DNA of 64,000 bases from Cronobacter dublinensis subsp. dublinensis LMG 23823 (GCF_001277235.1 NZ_CP012266.1:372001-436000); one strand, 5' to 3'. Shown: positions 49,399 to 58,589, numbered from the stretch's first letter. Notes: generated by a model not told the origin, from the letters alone. Program-made: numbers and translations.

Positions 49399-50853
49399 AT
49401 GACCGCACAACCATTTGCAGGACATGCGTTTTTTAAGACCGGCTATTTTGTTGACGGGAAATGGCAAACCGCGCAGGAAACCTTTGATGTGCGCAATCCG
49501 GCGACCGGCGAGGTGATAGCCCAGGTGGCGAAAGCCGGGAAAAAAGAGACCGAGGCCGCCATCGCCGCCGCGAGCCGCGCCTTCCCCGCCTGGCGTGCCA
49601 AAACCGCGAAAGAACGTTCTGAAATTCTCTACCGCTGGTATCAGCTGATGCTTGAAAACAAGCGCTGGCTTGGCGAGCTGATGACGAGCGAACAGGGCAA
49701 GCCGCTGAAAGAAGCCGAAGGCGAGGTCGAGTACGCGGCGAGTTTTATCCAGTGGTTCGCCGAGCAGGCCAAACGCGCCAACGGCGAAATCATTCCGCCT
49801 GCGAAGCCTGGCTCGCGGATCTTTGCGACCCGTGAACCGGTCGGCGTGGTGGCGGCGATCACGCCCTGGAACTTCCCGATGGCGATGCTGACCCGTAAAC
49901 TCGGCCCGGCGCTGGCCGCAGGCTGTACCGGCGTGATTAAGCCCGCCAATAACACGCCGCTTAGCGCCTTCGCGCTGCTGGCGCTGGCACAGGAGGCTGG
50001 CGTGCCGGACGGCGTGCTCAATGCGGTCGCAGGCAACACGTCAGAAATCAGCGACGCCATTATGGCGAGCCCGGAGGTGCGTAAAATTTCGTTTACCGGC
50101 TCCACGGCGGTGGGCAAAACGCTAATGCGCAATGCCGCCGAAACGATGAAAAAAGTCTCGATGGAGCTTGGCGGCAACGCGCCGTATATCGTCTTTGACG
50201 ATGCCGATATCGACGCGGCGGTGAAAGGCGCCATCGCCAATAAATTCCGTAACGCAGGCCAGGTGTGCGTCAGCGTTAACCGTTTCTACATTCAGGAAGG
50301 CGTCTACGATCGTTTCGTGAATCAGCTGGCGGAAGCGGTGAAAGCGCTGAAAGTGGGCAACGGCATGGAAGAAGGCGTGATTGTCGGGCCGCTGATTGAA
50401 CCGTCGGCGGTTGATAAAGTCCGCGAGCATGTGGACGACGCGGTGGCGAAAGGCGCGAAAGTGCTGACGGGCGGCAAAGCGCATGAACTCGGCGGCAATT
50501 TCTGGCAGCCGACGGTGCTGATTGACGCGACTGAAGAGATGAAACTCGCGCAGGAAGAGACGTTCGGCCCGCTCGCCGCCTGTTTCAGCTTCAAAACCGA
50601 AGAAGAAGTCATCACGCGCGCCAACAACACGCCTTATGGCCTTGCGGCGTACTTTTATACCCAGAATTTGCAGCGCGTGTTCCGCGTCTCGCAGCAGCTG
50701 GAAAGCGGCATGATAGGCGTTAACGAATGCGCGGTCTCGACCGAGCTTGCGCCATTCGGCGGCGTCAAGGAGTCCGGCCTCGGGCGCGAAGGTTCCGTGC
50801 TGGGGCTGGAAGAGTTTATGGAAGTGAAAACGCTGCATCTGGGCGGGTTATAA
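49399..50853 (+). CDS. NAD(P)-dependent succinate-semialdehyde dehydrogenase (GabD-like)
   Basis: This aldehyde dehydrogenase probably oxidises succinate semialdehyde to succinate. I chose the ATG at 49399, with AGGAGG five to six bases ahead (484 residues); a GTG at 49384 is open but lacks such a site. Family features: TPWNFPMAM (nucleotide binding), SFTGSTAVGK, general base Glu in MELGGNAPY, catalytic Cys in AGQVCVSVNRF (about 288). The second cysteine of E. coli GabD (CVCAN) is Ser here. It is inserted between aaeB and yhcO, which are neighbours in E. coli. It may be a second SSADH, such as Sad/YneI or a 4-hydroxyphenylacetate-pathway type; substrate is inferred. Confidence 0.87.
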   Translation: MTAQPFAGHAFFKTGYFVDGKWQTAQETFDVRNPATGEVIAQVAKAGKKETEAAIAAASRAFPAWRAKTAKERSEILYRWYQLMLENKRWLGELMTSEQGKPLKEAEGEVEYAASFIQWFAEQAKRANGEIIPPAKPGSRIFATREPVGVVAAITPWNFPMAMLTRKLGPALAAGCTGVIKPANNTPLSAFALLALAQEAGVPDGVLNAVAGNTSEISDAIMASPEVRKISFTGSTAVGKTLMRNAAETMKKVSMELGGNAPYIVFDDADIDAAVKGAIANKFRNAGQVCVSVNRFYIQEGVYDRFVNQLAEAVKALKVGNGMEEGVIVGPLIEPSAVDKVREHVDDAVAKGAKVLTGGKAHELGGNFWQPTVLIDATEEMKLAQEETFGPLAACFSFKTEEEVITRANNTPYGLAAYFYTQNLQRVFRVSQQLESGMIGVNECAVSTELAPFGGVKESGLGREGSVLGLEEFMEVKTLHLGGL

Positions 50854-50898
50854 GCGTGAGGGCGGCGTCACTGCCGCCTAATGAACGTGGTGGCGACA

Positions 50899-51171
50899 AT
50901 GAAAAGCTACAGTTTCGATTTCAGTACCATAGCCGATCAGCATGATTTTTATCAGGCATTTGCCGCGACGTTTGGCGTGACGCCAGAACGCGTCGGGGAT
51001 CTGGATAGTCTCTGGAAGGTGGTGACGGAAGGTGAGCTGCCGTTGCCGCTGGAGATTGTCTTCCTGCATGTGACGGCGGAGATAAAGCGGCGTTTCGGCG
51101 CGCTGATTTTGCTGTTTGATGAAGCAGAAGAGGAGCTGGAAGGTCAGCTCCTCTTCAATATCCGGCAATAA
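50899..51171 (+). CDS. yhcO: Barstar-family protein YhcO
   Basis: A 90-residue protein of the barstar (RNase inhibitor) fold. I chose the ATG at 50899 (MKSYSFDFSTIAD), the E. coli length. The conserved start and the LDSLWKVVTEG helix are visible. No barnase-type ribonuclease gene is adjacent. E. coli YhcO is an orphan inhibitor of unknown target. Confidence 0.9.
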   Translation: MKSYSFDFSTIADQHDFYQAFAATFGVTPERVGDLDSLWKVVTEGELPLPLEIVFLHVTAEIKRRFGALILLFDEAEEELEGQLLFNIRQ

Positions 51172-51189
51172 CCATACTGCAAACCCTCA

Positions 51190-51214
51190 AAAAGGCCCCC
51201 GCGAAGCAGGGGCA
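51190..51214 (-). terminator. Terminator between yhcO and the yhcN pair
   Basis: On the minus strand GCCCC-TGCTTCGC-GGGGC leads into CTTTTTGAG, 27 bases past the first yhcN-like stop. A second small hairpin, GTCGTC-GGAGAA-GACGAC (51219-51236), adjoins it. Confidence 0.8.
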
Positions 51215-51241
51215 AAAGTCGTCGGAGAAGACGACGAGGGT

Positions 51242-51508
51242 TTATTTGTACAGTTCTGCCGTGGCGTGCCAGTGATCGCCCTGAGTCAGTTCAGTGATGC
51301 GATAGCTGCTGGCGCCTTCTTTTTCCGCTTTCGCGGCCAGCTGCTGGCGGACATCCATCGGCGAGCCGGTCAGCTGCGTCACGGAGACGGAACCCATCGG
51401 CTGGAGATTTTGCGCCTGTTGAGCGTTAACTTGTTGTACTGCGGCGCTCGCGCCGAAAGAGAGTACAGAAGCAAGGCCCAGAGCAGCGATGGTCAATGTG
51501 GTTTTCAT
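51242..51508 (-). CDS. YhcN-family periplasmic stress protein, copy 1
   Basis: An 88-residue secreted protein of the BhsA/McbA/YhcN family (DUF1471), linked in E. coli to peroxide, acid and biofilm responses. The signal peptide is TLTIAALGLASVLSFGASA, cleaved after residue 22 or so. The mature part ends in the family motif GDHWHATAELYK. It shares the start MKTT, the core and the 12-residue end with the gene 116 bases upstream. E. coli has one yhcN here, so this pair is a tandem duplication. Confidence 0.88.
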   Translation of the reverse strand: MKTTLTIAALGLASVLSFGASAAVQQVNAQQAQNLQPMGSVSVTQLTGSPMDVRQQLAAKAEKEGASSYRITELTQGDHWHATAELYK

Positions 51509-51624
51509 TATCTATTCCTCATGCAGGTGTCTTCAGCGGCCTTAATGGTTAACGTACGGTTTTTATCGGGCCGCTGAGAGGTATTACGGGTAGTGCGCGT
51601 TAGCGTGTCTGACGGTAATAACGC

Positions 51625-51888
51625 TTATTTATAAAGCTCAGCAGTGGCGTGCCAGTGATCGCCGGTGCGGGCTTCGATAACACGATAAGCCGTCGCGCCT
51701 TTCGCTTCTGCTTTTTCATTCAGCATCTGACGGAGATCCATCGGTGCGCCGCTGATAGCGTCAACGGAAACGGTGCCGATTGACTGGCGGTTCTGCGCCT
51801 GATCTGCGCTGATAGAGTCGGCTGCGAAAGCGCCGAAGGACAGCATAGAGAGAAGTGTCAGAGCTGTTACAGTAGATGTGGTTTTCAT
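51625..51888 (-). CDS. yhcN: YhcN-family periplasmic stress protein, copy 2
   Basis: An 87-residue paralogue of the preceding entry with signal peptide STVTALTLLSMLSFGAFA and the same terminal GDHWHATAELYK. More than half the residues agree by eye, mostly in the signal start and C-terminal half. The segment between the signal and VSV differs. It has its own ribosome site and a long A/T-rich upstream region. Which copy is the true yhcN orthologue is uncertain. Confidence 0.88.
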   Translation of the reverse strand: MKTTSTVTALTLLSMLSFGAFAADSISADQAQNRQSIGTVSVDAISGAPMDLRQMLNEKAEAKGATAYRVIEARTGDHWHATAELYK

Positions 51889-52251
51889 GTTCTTTTCCTC
51901 GTCGTAATTGTTATTGGTGGGGTCTTATTGTGTGACCCTCATCACAAAATCAAGTATACACTAATCACCCAAAAAATTAATACGATGCTAATGATTTCCT
52001 ATGAAACTTTTCGCCTTCAGCGCGCGTTTTTATTACCGATCGTTATAAAAATAGGCATAAAAAGACGGTTTTGCAGTTAATATGATTAATAATCAACGAG
52101 TTGTCGCAATTTGATAATTTGTGCGGTTTTTAAGCCGAACGGCGGGTGTTAGCGTTAAAACCAGGCGGATTACGCTGGATGCGTCATTAAAAGAAGAGGA
52201 AATGCGGAGTAAAACGCGTGACCGCCGGCAGAACCGGCGGCAACGCAGGAC
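51889..52251. other. Region between yhcN copy 2 and argR
   Basis: These 363 bases are strongly A/T-rich near yhcN and should hold its promoter. Near argR, CCGCCGG-CAGAA-CCGGCGG (52222-52240) forms a hairpin 12 bases after the argR stop, the likely argR terminator, with only a weak T tract (GTTTTAC) beyond. No open frame of note. Confidence 0.55.
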
Positions 52252-52722
52252 TTAAAGTTCCTGCTCGAAGAGCACCAGAATGGCTTCGTAGAGATCTTTT
52301 ACCGTAAAGCCACGCGCGGGCGTGGTGAAAATGGTGTCATCACCCGCAATCGTGCCCAGGATGCCTTCGGCCTTGCCGAGAGAATCCAGCAGGCGCGCAA
52401 TAAGCTGCGCGGCGCCAGGGCTTGTGTGAATGACCACCACGGCGTCGTTGTAGTCGATATCCAGCACCAGGTTTTTCAGCGGGCTGGAAGTGGTAGGCAC
52501 GCCAAGCTCAACCGGCAGGCAGTAGACCATCTCCATTTTGGCGTTGCGCGTACGCACGGCGCCAAACTTGGTTAACATGCGGGAGACTTTGGACTGGTTG
52601 ATGTTTTCGAAACCCTGATCCTGGAGCGCCTGGACGATTTCGCCCTGGGAACTGAACTTCTCTTCTTTTAGTAACGCCTTGAAGGCTTTGACTAATTCTT
52701 CTTGTTTTGCGGAGCTACGCAT
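52252..52722 (-). CDS. argR: Arginine repressor ArgR
   Basis: ArgR binds L-arginine and represses arginine biosynthesis genes; it also serves in plasmid-dimer resolution (cer/Xer). The 156 residues show an N-terminal winged helix (INQSKVSRMLTKFGAVRTRN, about 41-60) and a C-terminal hexamerisation/arginine domain ending with GTIAGDDTIFTTPARG. It lies opposite mdh, as in E. coli, and an ARG box upstream indicates autoregulation. Confidence 0.97.
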   Translation of the reverse strand: MRSSAKQEELVKAFKALLKEEKFSSQGEIVQALQDQGFENINQSKVSRMLTKFGAVRTRNAKMEMVYCLPVELGVPTTSSPLKNLVLDIDYNDAVVVIHTSPGAAQLIARLLDSLGKAEGILGTIAGDDTIFTTPARGFTVKDLYEAILVLFEQEL

Positions 52723-53157
52723 ATATCACCCGTATACAGGCCAATAAACAACATTATTATGCATTGTGATGAATTTTTATGCAAATGGTCTGCCTTGCGG
52801 CGGGCTGAAATAATGTTATGAAAGAGACGAATTTTATCAAATTACGTTATCGAGGAACATGCCTGCGTCACGACTCGCAAATAAGCCTTTAAGTAAACTA
52901 AATGTTATCAAAATGATGTTGTTTTGATGCTTAAAGAGGGTGTAATGTAACCGCCTGTTGAGATGTTGCTTCGGTAGTGACCCGGCGGCAACCGCGTCGT
53001 CTGCACCCGGCGAGAAGGCCACATCGCTTTCAGTTAAAGCGCGCTACGATCGCAAACTGCGGGCGAAAACAGTGCTATAACTTCCTCCCAGGATGATTAT
53101 GGTCGCCACCTCATGGAGTAACGGCACACAATTGCTAACCATAATAAGGAGTTTAGG
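52723..53157. other. Divergent argR-mdh regulatory region
   Basis: This 435-base region serves divergent argR and mdh. The argR side carries the ARG box listed separately. The mdh side has an A/T-rich middle followed by the segment up to 53157, where CRP and ArcA control mdh in E. coli; I could not place those sites with confidence. A ribosome site AAGGAG (53146-53151) precedes mdh. Confidence 0.55.
52747..52785 (-). promoter_or_regulatory. ARG boxes upstream of argR
   Basis: GATGAATTTTTATGCAAA (52768-52785) matches the 18-bp ARG box (wnTGAATwwwwATTCAnw) at all but one core position. A degenerate second box (52747-52764, AACAACATTATTATGCAT) lies 3 bases away, the standard spacing for a hexamer-bound pair. 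This supports argR autorepression. Confidence 0.78.
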
Positions 53158-54096
53158 ATGAAAGTTGCAGTCCTCGGCGCGGCGGGCGGTATCGGCCAGG
53201 CGCTTGCCCTTCTACTCAAGACCCAGCTGCCTTCAGGTTCAGAACTCTCTCTGTATGACATTGCACCGGTTACCCCTGGGGTGGCGGTGGATTTAAGTCA
53301 TATCCCTACCGACGTGAAAATAAAAGGTTTCTCCGGCGAAGACGCCACCCCGGCGCTGCAAGGCGCAGATGTGGTGCTGATCTCCGCAGGCGTTGCTCGT
53401 AAACCAGGTATGGACCGTTCCGATCTGTTCAACGTGAACGCCGGGATCGTGAAAAACTTGATCCAGCAGGTTGCGACGACCTGCCCGAAAGCGTGTATCG
53501 GCATCATCACTAACCCGGTAAACACCACGGTGGCTATCGCGGCGGAAGTGCTGAAAAAAGCGGGCGTGTACGACAAGAACAAACTGTTCGGCGTGACCAC
53601 GCTTGATATCATCCGCTCCAACACCTTTGTGGCGGAACTGAAAGGTAAAAAACCGGCTGAGCTGGACGTGCCGGTTATCGGCGGCCACTCTGGCGTGACC
53701 ATTCTGCCGCTGCTCTCCCAGATCCCGGGCGTGAGCTTCACCGAGCAGGAAGTGGCTGATCTGACCAAACGCATCCAGAATGCGGGCACCGAAGTGGTGG
53801 AAGCGAAGGCGGGCGGGGGCTCTGCGACCCTCTCTATGGGCCAGGCGGCCGCGCGTTTCGGTCTGTCGCTGGTGCGTGCGCTGCAGGGCGAGCAGGGCGT
53901 AGTGGAATGCGCCTACGTGGAAGGCGACGGCGAATACGCGCGTTTCTTCTCACAGCCGCTGCTGCTGGGTAAAAACGGTATTGAAGAGCGTAAATCCATT
54001 GGCGCGCTGAGCGCGTATGAACAGCAGTCGCTGGAAGGCATGCTGGATACGCTGAAAAAAGATATCGCCCTGGGCGAAGAGTTCGTTAACAAGTAA
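53158..54096 (+). CDS. mdh: Malate dehydrogenase
   Basis: Mdh interconverts malate and oxaloacetate with NAD in the TCA cycle. The 312 residues have the N-terminal Rossmann motif GAAGGIG (7-13), the substrate arginine loop (GVARKPGMDRSDLF, about 78-91) and the catalytic His in GGHSGVTILP (about 177). It starts 6 bases after AAGGAG and ends in a terminator shared with degS. Confidence 0.98.
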   Translation: MKVAVLGAAGGIGQALALLLKTQLPSGSELSLYDIAPVTPGVAVDLSHIPTDVKIKGFSGEDATPALQGADVVLISAGVARKPGMDRSDLFNVNAGIVKNLIQQVATTCPKACIGIITNPVNTTVAIAAEVLKKAGVYDKNKLFGVTTLDIIRSNTFVAELKGKKPAELDVPVIGGHSGVTILPLLSQIPGVSFTEQEVADLTKRIQNAGTEVVEAKAGGGSATLSMGQAAARFGLSLVRALQGEQGVVECAYVEGDGEYARFFSQPLLLGKNGIEERKSIGALSAYEQQSLEGMLDTLKKDIALGEEFVNK

Positions 54097-54109
54097 GCGC
54101 TGACGAACG

Positions 54110-54141
54110 AAAAAAACCGGAACTCAGGTTCCGGTTTTTTT
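54110..54141. terminator. Bidirectional terminator between mdh and degS
   Basis: AAAAAAACCGGAAC-CTGA-type hairpin: CCGGAAC (54117-54123) pairs with GTTCCGG (54128-54134). A run precedes and T run follows, so it can stop transcripts from both convergent genes. Confidence 0.92.
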
Positions 54142-54156
54142 ATGCCTGCGCGCCCG

Positions 54157-55224
54157 CTATTCCGGGGTTGCCGGGTATTCCTGAATCGTCACCTGGATGG
54201 TGAGCTTGCGATCGTTTCGCATCACTTCCACTGGGATAACCGATCCCGGACGGATTTCCGCCACCTGGTCCATCGTTTCCAGAGCGGAGATCGCGGGCTT
54301 GTGGTTCACCGACACAATCACGTCGTTCACCTGAACGCCCGCGCGCGCCGCCGGGCCGTCCGGTGCCACATCATTAACCACAATCCCCTGAATCTGATCG
54401 ATACCCGCCGCAGGCGTATGCATCGGCGTGATTTCACGGCCGCTGATGCCGATGTAGCCGCGGATCACGCGCCCGTCGCGGATCAGTTTTTCCATGATGC
54501 GCGTGGCAAGCTGGGTCGGGATAGCGAAACCGATGCCTTCCGGCGTTTCACCGTCGTTGCTCTTATCAAAGGAGAGCGTGTTGATGCCCATCAGTTCGCC
54601 CAGCGAATTCACCAGCGCGCCGCCGGAGTTGCCGTGGTTGATGGAGGCGTCGGTTTGCAGGAAGTTCTGACGACCTGAAGGGTTAAGGCCGATGCGCCCG
54701 GTCGCGCTGATAATCCCCTGGGTGATGGTCTGCCCGAGGTTGTAAGGGTTGCCTATCGCCATCACCACATCGCCGATGTGCGGCATACGCTGCGGATTAA
54801 TAGGGATAACCGGCAGGGCGGTGGCGTTGATTTTCAGCACCGCGAGGTCGGTCAGGCTGTCGGAGCCGACCAGCAGCGCCTCGAACACGCGGCCATCCTG
54901 TAACGCCACGATTATCTGGTCGGCGTCGTTAATCACATGTTTGTTGGTCAGAATATAGCCGCGCTGATCCATGATAACGCCGGAGCCGAGCGTGCGGATT
55001 TCGAGCTGGCTGCGGTTGCTGCCGCCAAGGCTGCGGTTATAAACATTCACGACCGCGGGCGCAGCACGACGCACCGCCCGGTTATAGCTCACGGGCGCTT
55101 CATCGTTGCTGTCCAGACGCGGCTGCAACAGCGGATTATACGGGCGCAGGGAAGGCACAAGCGTCAGCAGCAGCGCTGCGACGATCAATCCCGCCATTAC
55201 CGAGCGTAAAAGCTTCAGAAACAT
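54157..55224 (-). CDS. degS: Membrane-anchored stress-sensor protease DegS
   Basis: DegS cuts the anti-sigma factor RseA when misfolded porin C-termini bind its PDZ domain, starting the sigma-E response. The ATG at 55224 gives 355 residues. An N-terminal membrane anchor (about 5-25) is followed by the trypsin-like protease, with His in NKHVINDA, Asp in LTDLAVLKI and Ser in NHGNSGGALVN (about 201), then one PDZ domain. It follows degQ by 90 bases. Confidence 0.97.
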   Translation of the reverse strand: MFLKLLRSVMAGLIVAALLLTLVPSLRPYNPLLQPRLDSNDEAPVSYNRAVRRAAPAVVNVYNRSLGGSNRSQLEIRTLGSGVIMDQRGYILTNKHVINDADQIIVALQDGRVFEALLVGSDSLTDLAVLKINATALPVIPINPQRMPHIGDVVMAIGNPYNLGQTITQGIISATGRIGLNPSGRQNFLQTDASINHGNSGGALVNSLGELMGINTLSFDKSNDGETPEGIGFAIPTQLATRIMEKLIRDGRVIRGYIGISGREITPMHTPAAGIDQIQGIVVNDVAPDGPAARAGVQVNDVIVSVNHKPAISALETMDQVAEIRPGSVIPVEVMRNDRKLTIQVTIQEYPATPE

Positions 55225-55314
55225 GTGTATGAGATAAGTAGCCAGGGGACGGGCGCAGCATACCATGAGTTAAACGGACATCACACGGGGCGTGATGTCC
55301 GTTATCTCAGTTTA

Positions 55315-56682
55315 TTAACGCAGCAGTAAATAGAGGCTGTCGTTGCCGCGAACAATGTGCAGGGCGACGATAGCAGGCTTGCTGGCCAGCAGCTTGCGCA
55401 TTTCAGCAATCGTGCTGACGCGCTCGCGGTTGACGCCCACAATCACATCATCTTTATGCAGGCCCGCCTGCGCGGCCGCGCTGCCTTTCTCGACGTTATC
55501 AATAGTAATGCCTTTGGTACCGTCTTTAAGCTGACCGTCGCTCAGCGTCGCCCCTTGTAAGGCGGGCGCAATGATATCGGCGCTGGCGGAAGACGACGTG
55601 CTCTTATCGAGCGTCACTTCCACCTCCTGCGCTTTGCCATCACGCAGCAGGCCAAGCTTCACTTTGGTGCCAGGCTCAGTGGTGGCGATGCGCGAGCGCA
55701 GCTCCGCGAAGCTGTTGAGCGGACGGCCATTGAGGCTGACAATCACATCGCCTGCTTTAATGCCCGCTTTGGCGGAGCCGGAATTCGGCAGCACTTCACT
55801 GACAAACGCGCCGCGCTGCGTGTTGAGGTTAAAGGCTTTGGCGATATCGGCGCTCATCTCCGTGCCCTTGATGCCAAGCAGGCCGCGTTTCACCTCGCCG
55901 GACTGCATCAGCTGTTTTGCGAGCGTCTGGGCCATATTGGCGGGGATGGCAAAGCCGATACCGACGCTGCCGCCGCCCGGCGCGAGAATGGCGGTATTAA
56001 TGCCGATAAGCTCGCCGTTGAGGTTCAGCAGCGCGCCGCCGGAGTTACCGCGGTTGATGGAGGCATCGGTCTGAATGAAGTTCTCAAAGCCTTCCAGATT
56101 CAACCCGCTGCGCCCGAGCGCCGACACGATGCCGGAAGTGGCGGTCTGGCCGAGCCCAAACGGGTTGCCGACGGCCACCACGAAATCCCCGACGCGCAGT
56201 TTGTCAGAATCCGCCACCTGGATTTGCGTCAGGTTACTGGCGTTTTGCAGCTGGATCAGCGCGATATCGCTCTGGTCATCGCCGCCGATCAGTTTGGCCT
56301 CAAACTCGCGACCATCGTTTAACTGCACGCTGATTTTCTCGGCGTGATTAATCACGTGATTGTTGGTGAGCACATAGCCTTTCGCGGCATCAATAATGAC
56401 GCCGGAGCCGAGCCCTTCAAACGGCTGCGCCTGCTGTTCAGGCATCGATTCGCCGAAGTACTTTTTCAGCTCTTCCGGCACGCGCTGCTCCTGCACGGCG
56501 GTGCCTTGCACCTGTACGCTGACGACCGCAGGCAGCACTTTTTCCAGCATCGGCGCGAGGCTTGGGACCGCAGGCTGGCCCGGCACCTGCGAGGGCAGCG
56601 CGGCGAATACCGGCGCGGCGACCGGAAGAGATAAACCGAGACTTAACGCTAACGTACTTAACAGCAGGGTTTGTTTTTTCAT
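55315..56682 (-). CDS. degQ: Periplasmic protease/chaperone DegQ
   Basis: DegQ is the HtrA-family protease of the periplasm that degrades or shields misfolded envelope proteins. The 455 residues start with a signal peptide (about 1-27, ending APVFA). The protease domain shows TNNHVINHA, SDIALIQLQ and the nucleophile in NRGNSGGALLN (about 214). Two PDZ domains follow (about 260-350 and 370-450). It lies upstream of degS on the same strand. Confidence 0.97.
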   Translation of the reverse strand: MKKQTLLLSTLALSLGLSLPVAAPVFAALPSQVPGQPAVPSLAPMLEKVLPAVVSVQVQGTAVQEQRVPEELKKYFGESMPEQQAQPFEGLGSGVIIDAAKGYVLTNNHVINHAEKISVQLNDGREFEAKLIGGDDQSDIALIQLQNASNLTQIQVADSDKLRVGDFVVAVGNPFGLGQTATSGIVSALGRSGLNLEGFENFIQTDASINRGNSGGALLNLNGELIGINTAILAPGGGSVGIGFAIPANMAQTLAKQLMQSGEVKRGLLGIKGTEMSADIAKAFNLNTQRGAFVSEVLPNSGSAKAGIKAGDVIVSLNGRPLNSFAELRSRIATTEPGTKVKLGLLRDGKAQEVEVTLDKSTSSSASADIIAPALQGATLSDGQLKDGTKGITIDNVEKGSAAAQAGLHKDDVIVGVNRERVSTIAEMRKLLASKPAIVALHIVRGNDSLYLLLR

Positions 56683-56856
56683 GAACGCAGCTCTCGCAAC
56701 CTGGTTATAAACCGTAACCTGAAAAGACGGATATTATTGAATTCTCAATGTTGTAACAATGCTGTCATCGGGACGGCAGCGCTCAGAATAAGCATAGTCA
56801 GCGCTGAAAGAAAAGCGGGCGCGACAGGCGCCCGACGGTAAGGATTTTACAGCGGA

Positions 56857-57255
56857 TCAGTTGCGCTTCGCGCCAGTGCGCAGCAGGCCGGACGCGCTGT
56901 CAGAATAGTCGCGCGGCATCTGTACCGGCGCCTGATCGTTACTGGCTTCCGATTCTGCAAGGCGGTTGCGGAATGGGTTGGTTTCAGCGGACATTTCCGG
57001 CAGCAGGCTGCTTGAGCTCTTCGCCATGTGCTGATAGAGCTGACGATAGTCATGCGCCATGTTATCCAGCAGTTCGGCGCTGCGGGCGAAGTGGCTGACC
57101 AGTTCTTCGCGGTAGTCGTCAAGCTCCGCTTTGTTTTTCTCAAGCTCGTATTGCAGAGCCTGCTGTTGACGTAATTTGCGGTTACCGAAACGCATAGCGA
57201 CGGCGCCGATAATGATGCCGACGACTAACCCAATAAGCGCATATTCCCAGGTCAT
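56857..57255 (-). CDS. zapG: Cell-envelope and division protein ZapG (YhcB)
   Basis: YhcB is a bitopic inner-membrane protein that links division and envelope growth with cell-shape proteins. The ATG at 57255 (MTWEYALIGLVVG) gives 132 residues, nearly identical to E. coli. One N-terminal transmembrane helix (3-21) leads into a long coiled coil (about 25-80), then a disordered tail. It is divergent from zapE with a 203-base gap. Confidence 0.95.
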   Translation of the reverse strand: MTWEYALIGLVVGIIIGAVAMRFGNRKLRQQQALQYELEKNKAELDDYREELVSHFARSAELLDNMAHDYRQLYQHMAKSSSSLLPEMSAETNPFRNRLAESEASNDQAPVQMPRDYSDSASGLLRTGAKRN

Positions 57256-57458
57256 GAACATCTCCCGTTGTCTTGTGATTCCGTAGGGTGGTAACGGCGA
57301 GGCTTGGCTTCTCGTCTGCGTGCCGTCGACCGGTGAACCCACTATAACCGCTAATTCAGGAGAAGTGGAATCCTGGAGCGGCATGGCGTAGTGTAGAGCG
57401 GCCTTTTTTTGGCCAAATCACGCTGTGGCGAACCGTTTTCAGGAAGTAATAATAATAT

Positions 57459-58589
57459 ATGCAGAGCCTCTCTCCGACATCGCGCTACCAACAGGCCCTG
57501 AACGAGGGCACCCATCAGCCGGACGACGTCCAGCATGAAGCGGTAAATCGTCTGAATCTTATCTGGCAGGCGCTTTCGCAAAAATCCGCCGGGCCCGAAC
57601 CCGCGCGCGGCGGCCTGCTGACGAAAGTCGGCAGGCTGTTCGGCAAACGCGACGAAAGCCCGCAGACGCCGCCGGTACGCGGCTTATATATGTGGGGCGG
57701 CGTCGGGCGCGGCAAAACCTGGCTGATGGATCTTTTCTTTCATAGCCTGCCGGGCGAGCGCAAACTCCGCCTGCACTTTCACCGCTTTATGTTACGCGTG
57801 CATGAAGAGCTCGCCGCGCTGCAGGGCCAGGCCGATCCGCTGGAAGTCGTCGCCGACGGCTTTAAAGCGCAGGCCGACGTTATCTGCTTCGATGAGTTCT
57901 TTGTCTCTGATATCACCGACGCCATGCTGCTGGGCGGCCTGATGCAGGCGCTGTTCGCGCGTGGCATTACGCTGGTGGCGACCTCCAATATTCCGCCTGA
58001 CGAACTCTATCGCAATGGCCTGCAGCGCACGCGCTTTCTGCCCGCTATCGAGGCGATTAAAACGCACTGCGACGTAATGAACGTCGATGCGGGTATCGAT
58101 TACCGTCTGCGCACGCTGACGCAGGCGCACCTGTGGCTGTCGCCGCGCGATGAAGCGACAGCGCAGCAGATGGATAAACTCTGGCAGGCGCTGGCGGGCG
58201 CGCCGCGTCGTGAGGCGCCGTCGCTTGAGATTAACCATCGCCCGCTCCCAACGCTTGGCGTGGAGAACCAGACGCTCGCGGCGTCGTTCGCTACGTTGTG
58301 TGTCGATGCACGCAGCCAACATGATTACATCGCGCTGTCGCGCCAGTTCCACACGGTGCTGCTGTTTGACGTTCCTGTGATGACCACGTCCACGGAGAAC
58401 GCGGCGCGGCGCTTTATCGCGCTGGTGGATGAGTTTTATGAACGCCAGGTGAAGCTGGTGGTGTCGGCGGATGCGCCGCTGGAAAGCATCTATCAGGGCG
58501 AACAGCTGGCGTTTGAATTCAGGCGCTGCCTGTCGCGTTTGCAGGAGATGCAGAGCGAAGAATACCTTAAACGCCCCCACTTGCCGTGA
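57459..58589 (+). CDS. zapE: Cell-division ATPase ZapE
   Basis: ZapE is an AFG1-family AAA-like ATPase that associates with the Z-ring, mainly under stress, and destabilises FtsZ polymers in vitro. The 376 residues show Walker A GGVGRGKTWLMD (about 78-89), Walker B VICFDEFFVSD (about 140-150) and the sensor-like TLVATSNIPP. The next gene on the strand, rplM, has its own promoter. Confidence 0.95.
   Translation: MQSLSPTSRYQQALNEGTHQPDDVQHEAVNRLNLIWQALSQKSAGPEPARGGLLTKVGRLFGKRDESPQTPPVRGLYMWGGVGRGKTWLMDLFFHSLPGERKLRLHFHRFMLRVHEELAALQGQADPLEVVADGFKAQADVICFDEFFVSDITDAMLLGGLMQALFARGITLVATSNIPPDELYRNGLQRTRFLPAIEAIKTHCDVMNVDAGIDYRLRTLTQAHLWLSPRDEATAQQMDKLWQALAGAPRREAPSLEINHRPLPTLGVENQTLAASFATLCVDARSQHDYIALSRQFHTVLLFDVPVMTTSTENAARRFIALVDEFYERQVKLVVSADAPLESIYQGEQLAFEFRRCLSRLQEMQSEEYLKRPHLP

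Noticed and set aside
50899..51171. Barnase-barstar toxin-antitoxin pair around yhcO
   Set aside because: Only the barstar-like gene is present; neither neighbour resembles a ribonuclease.
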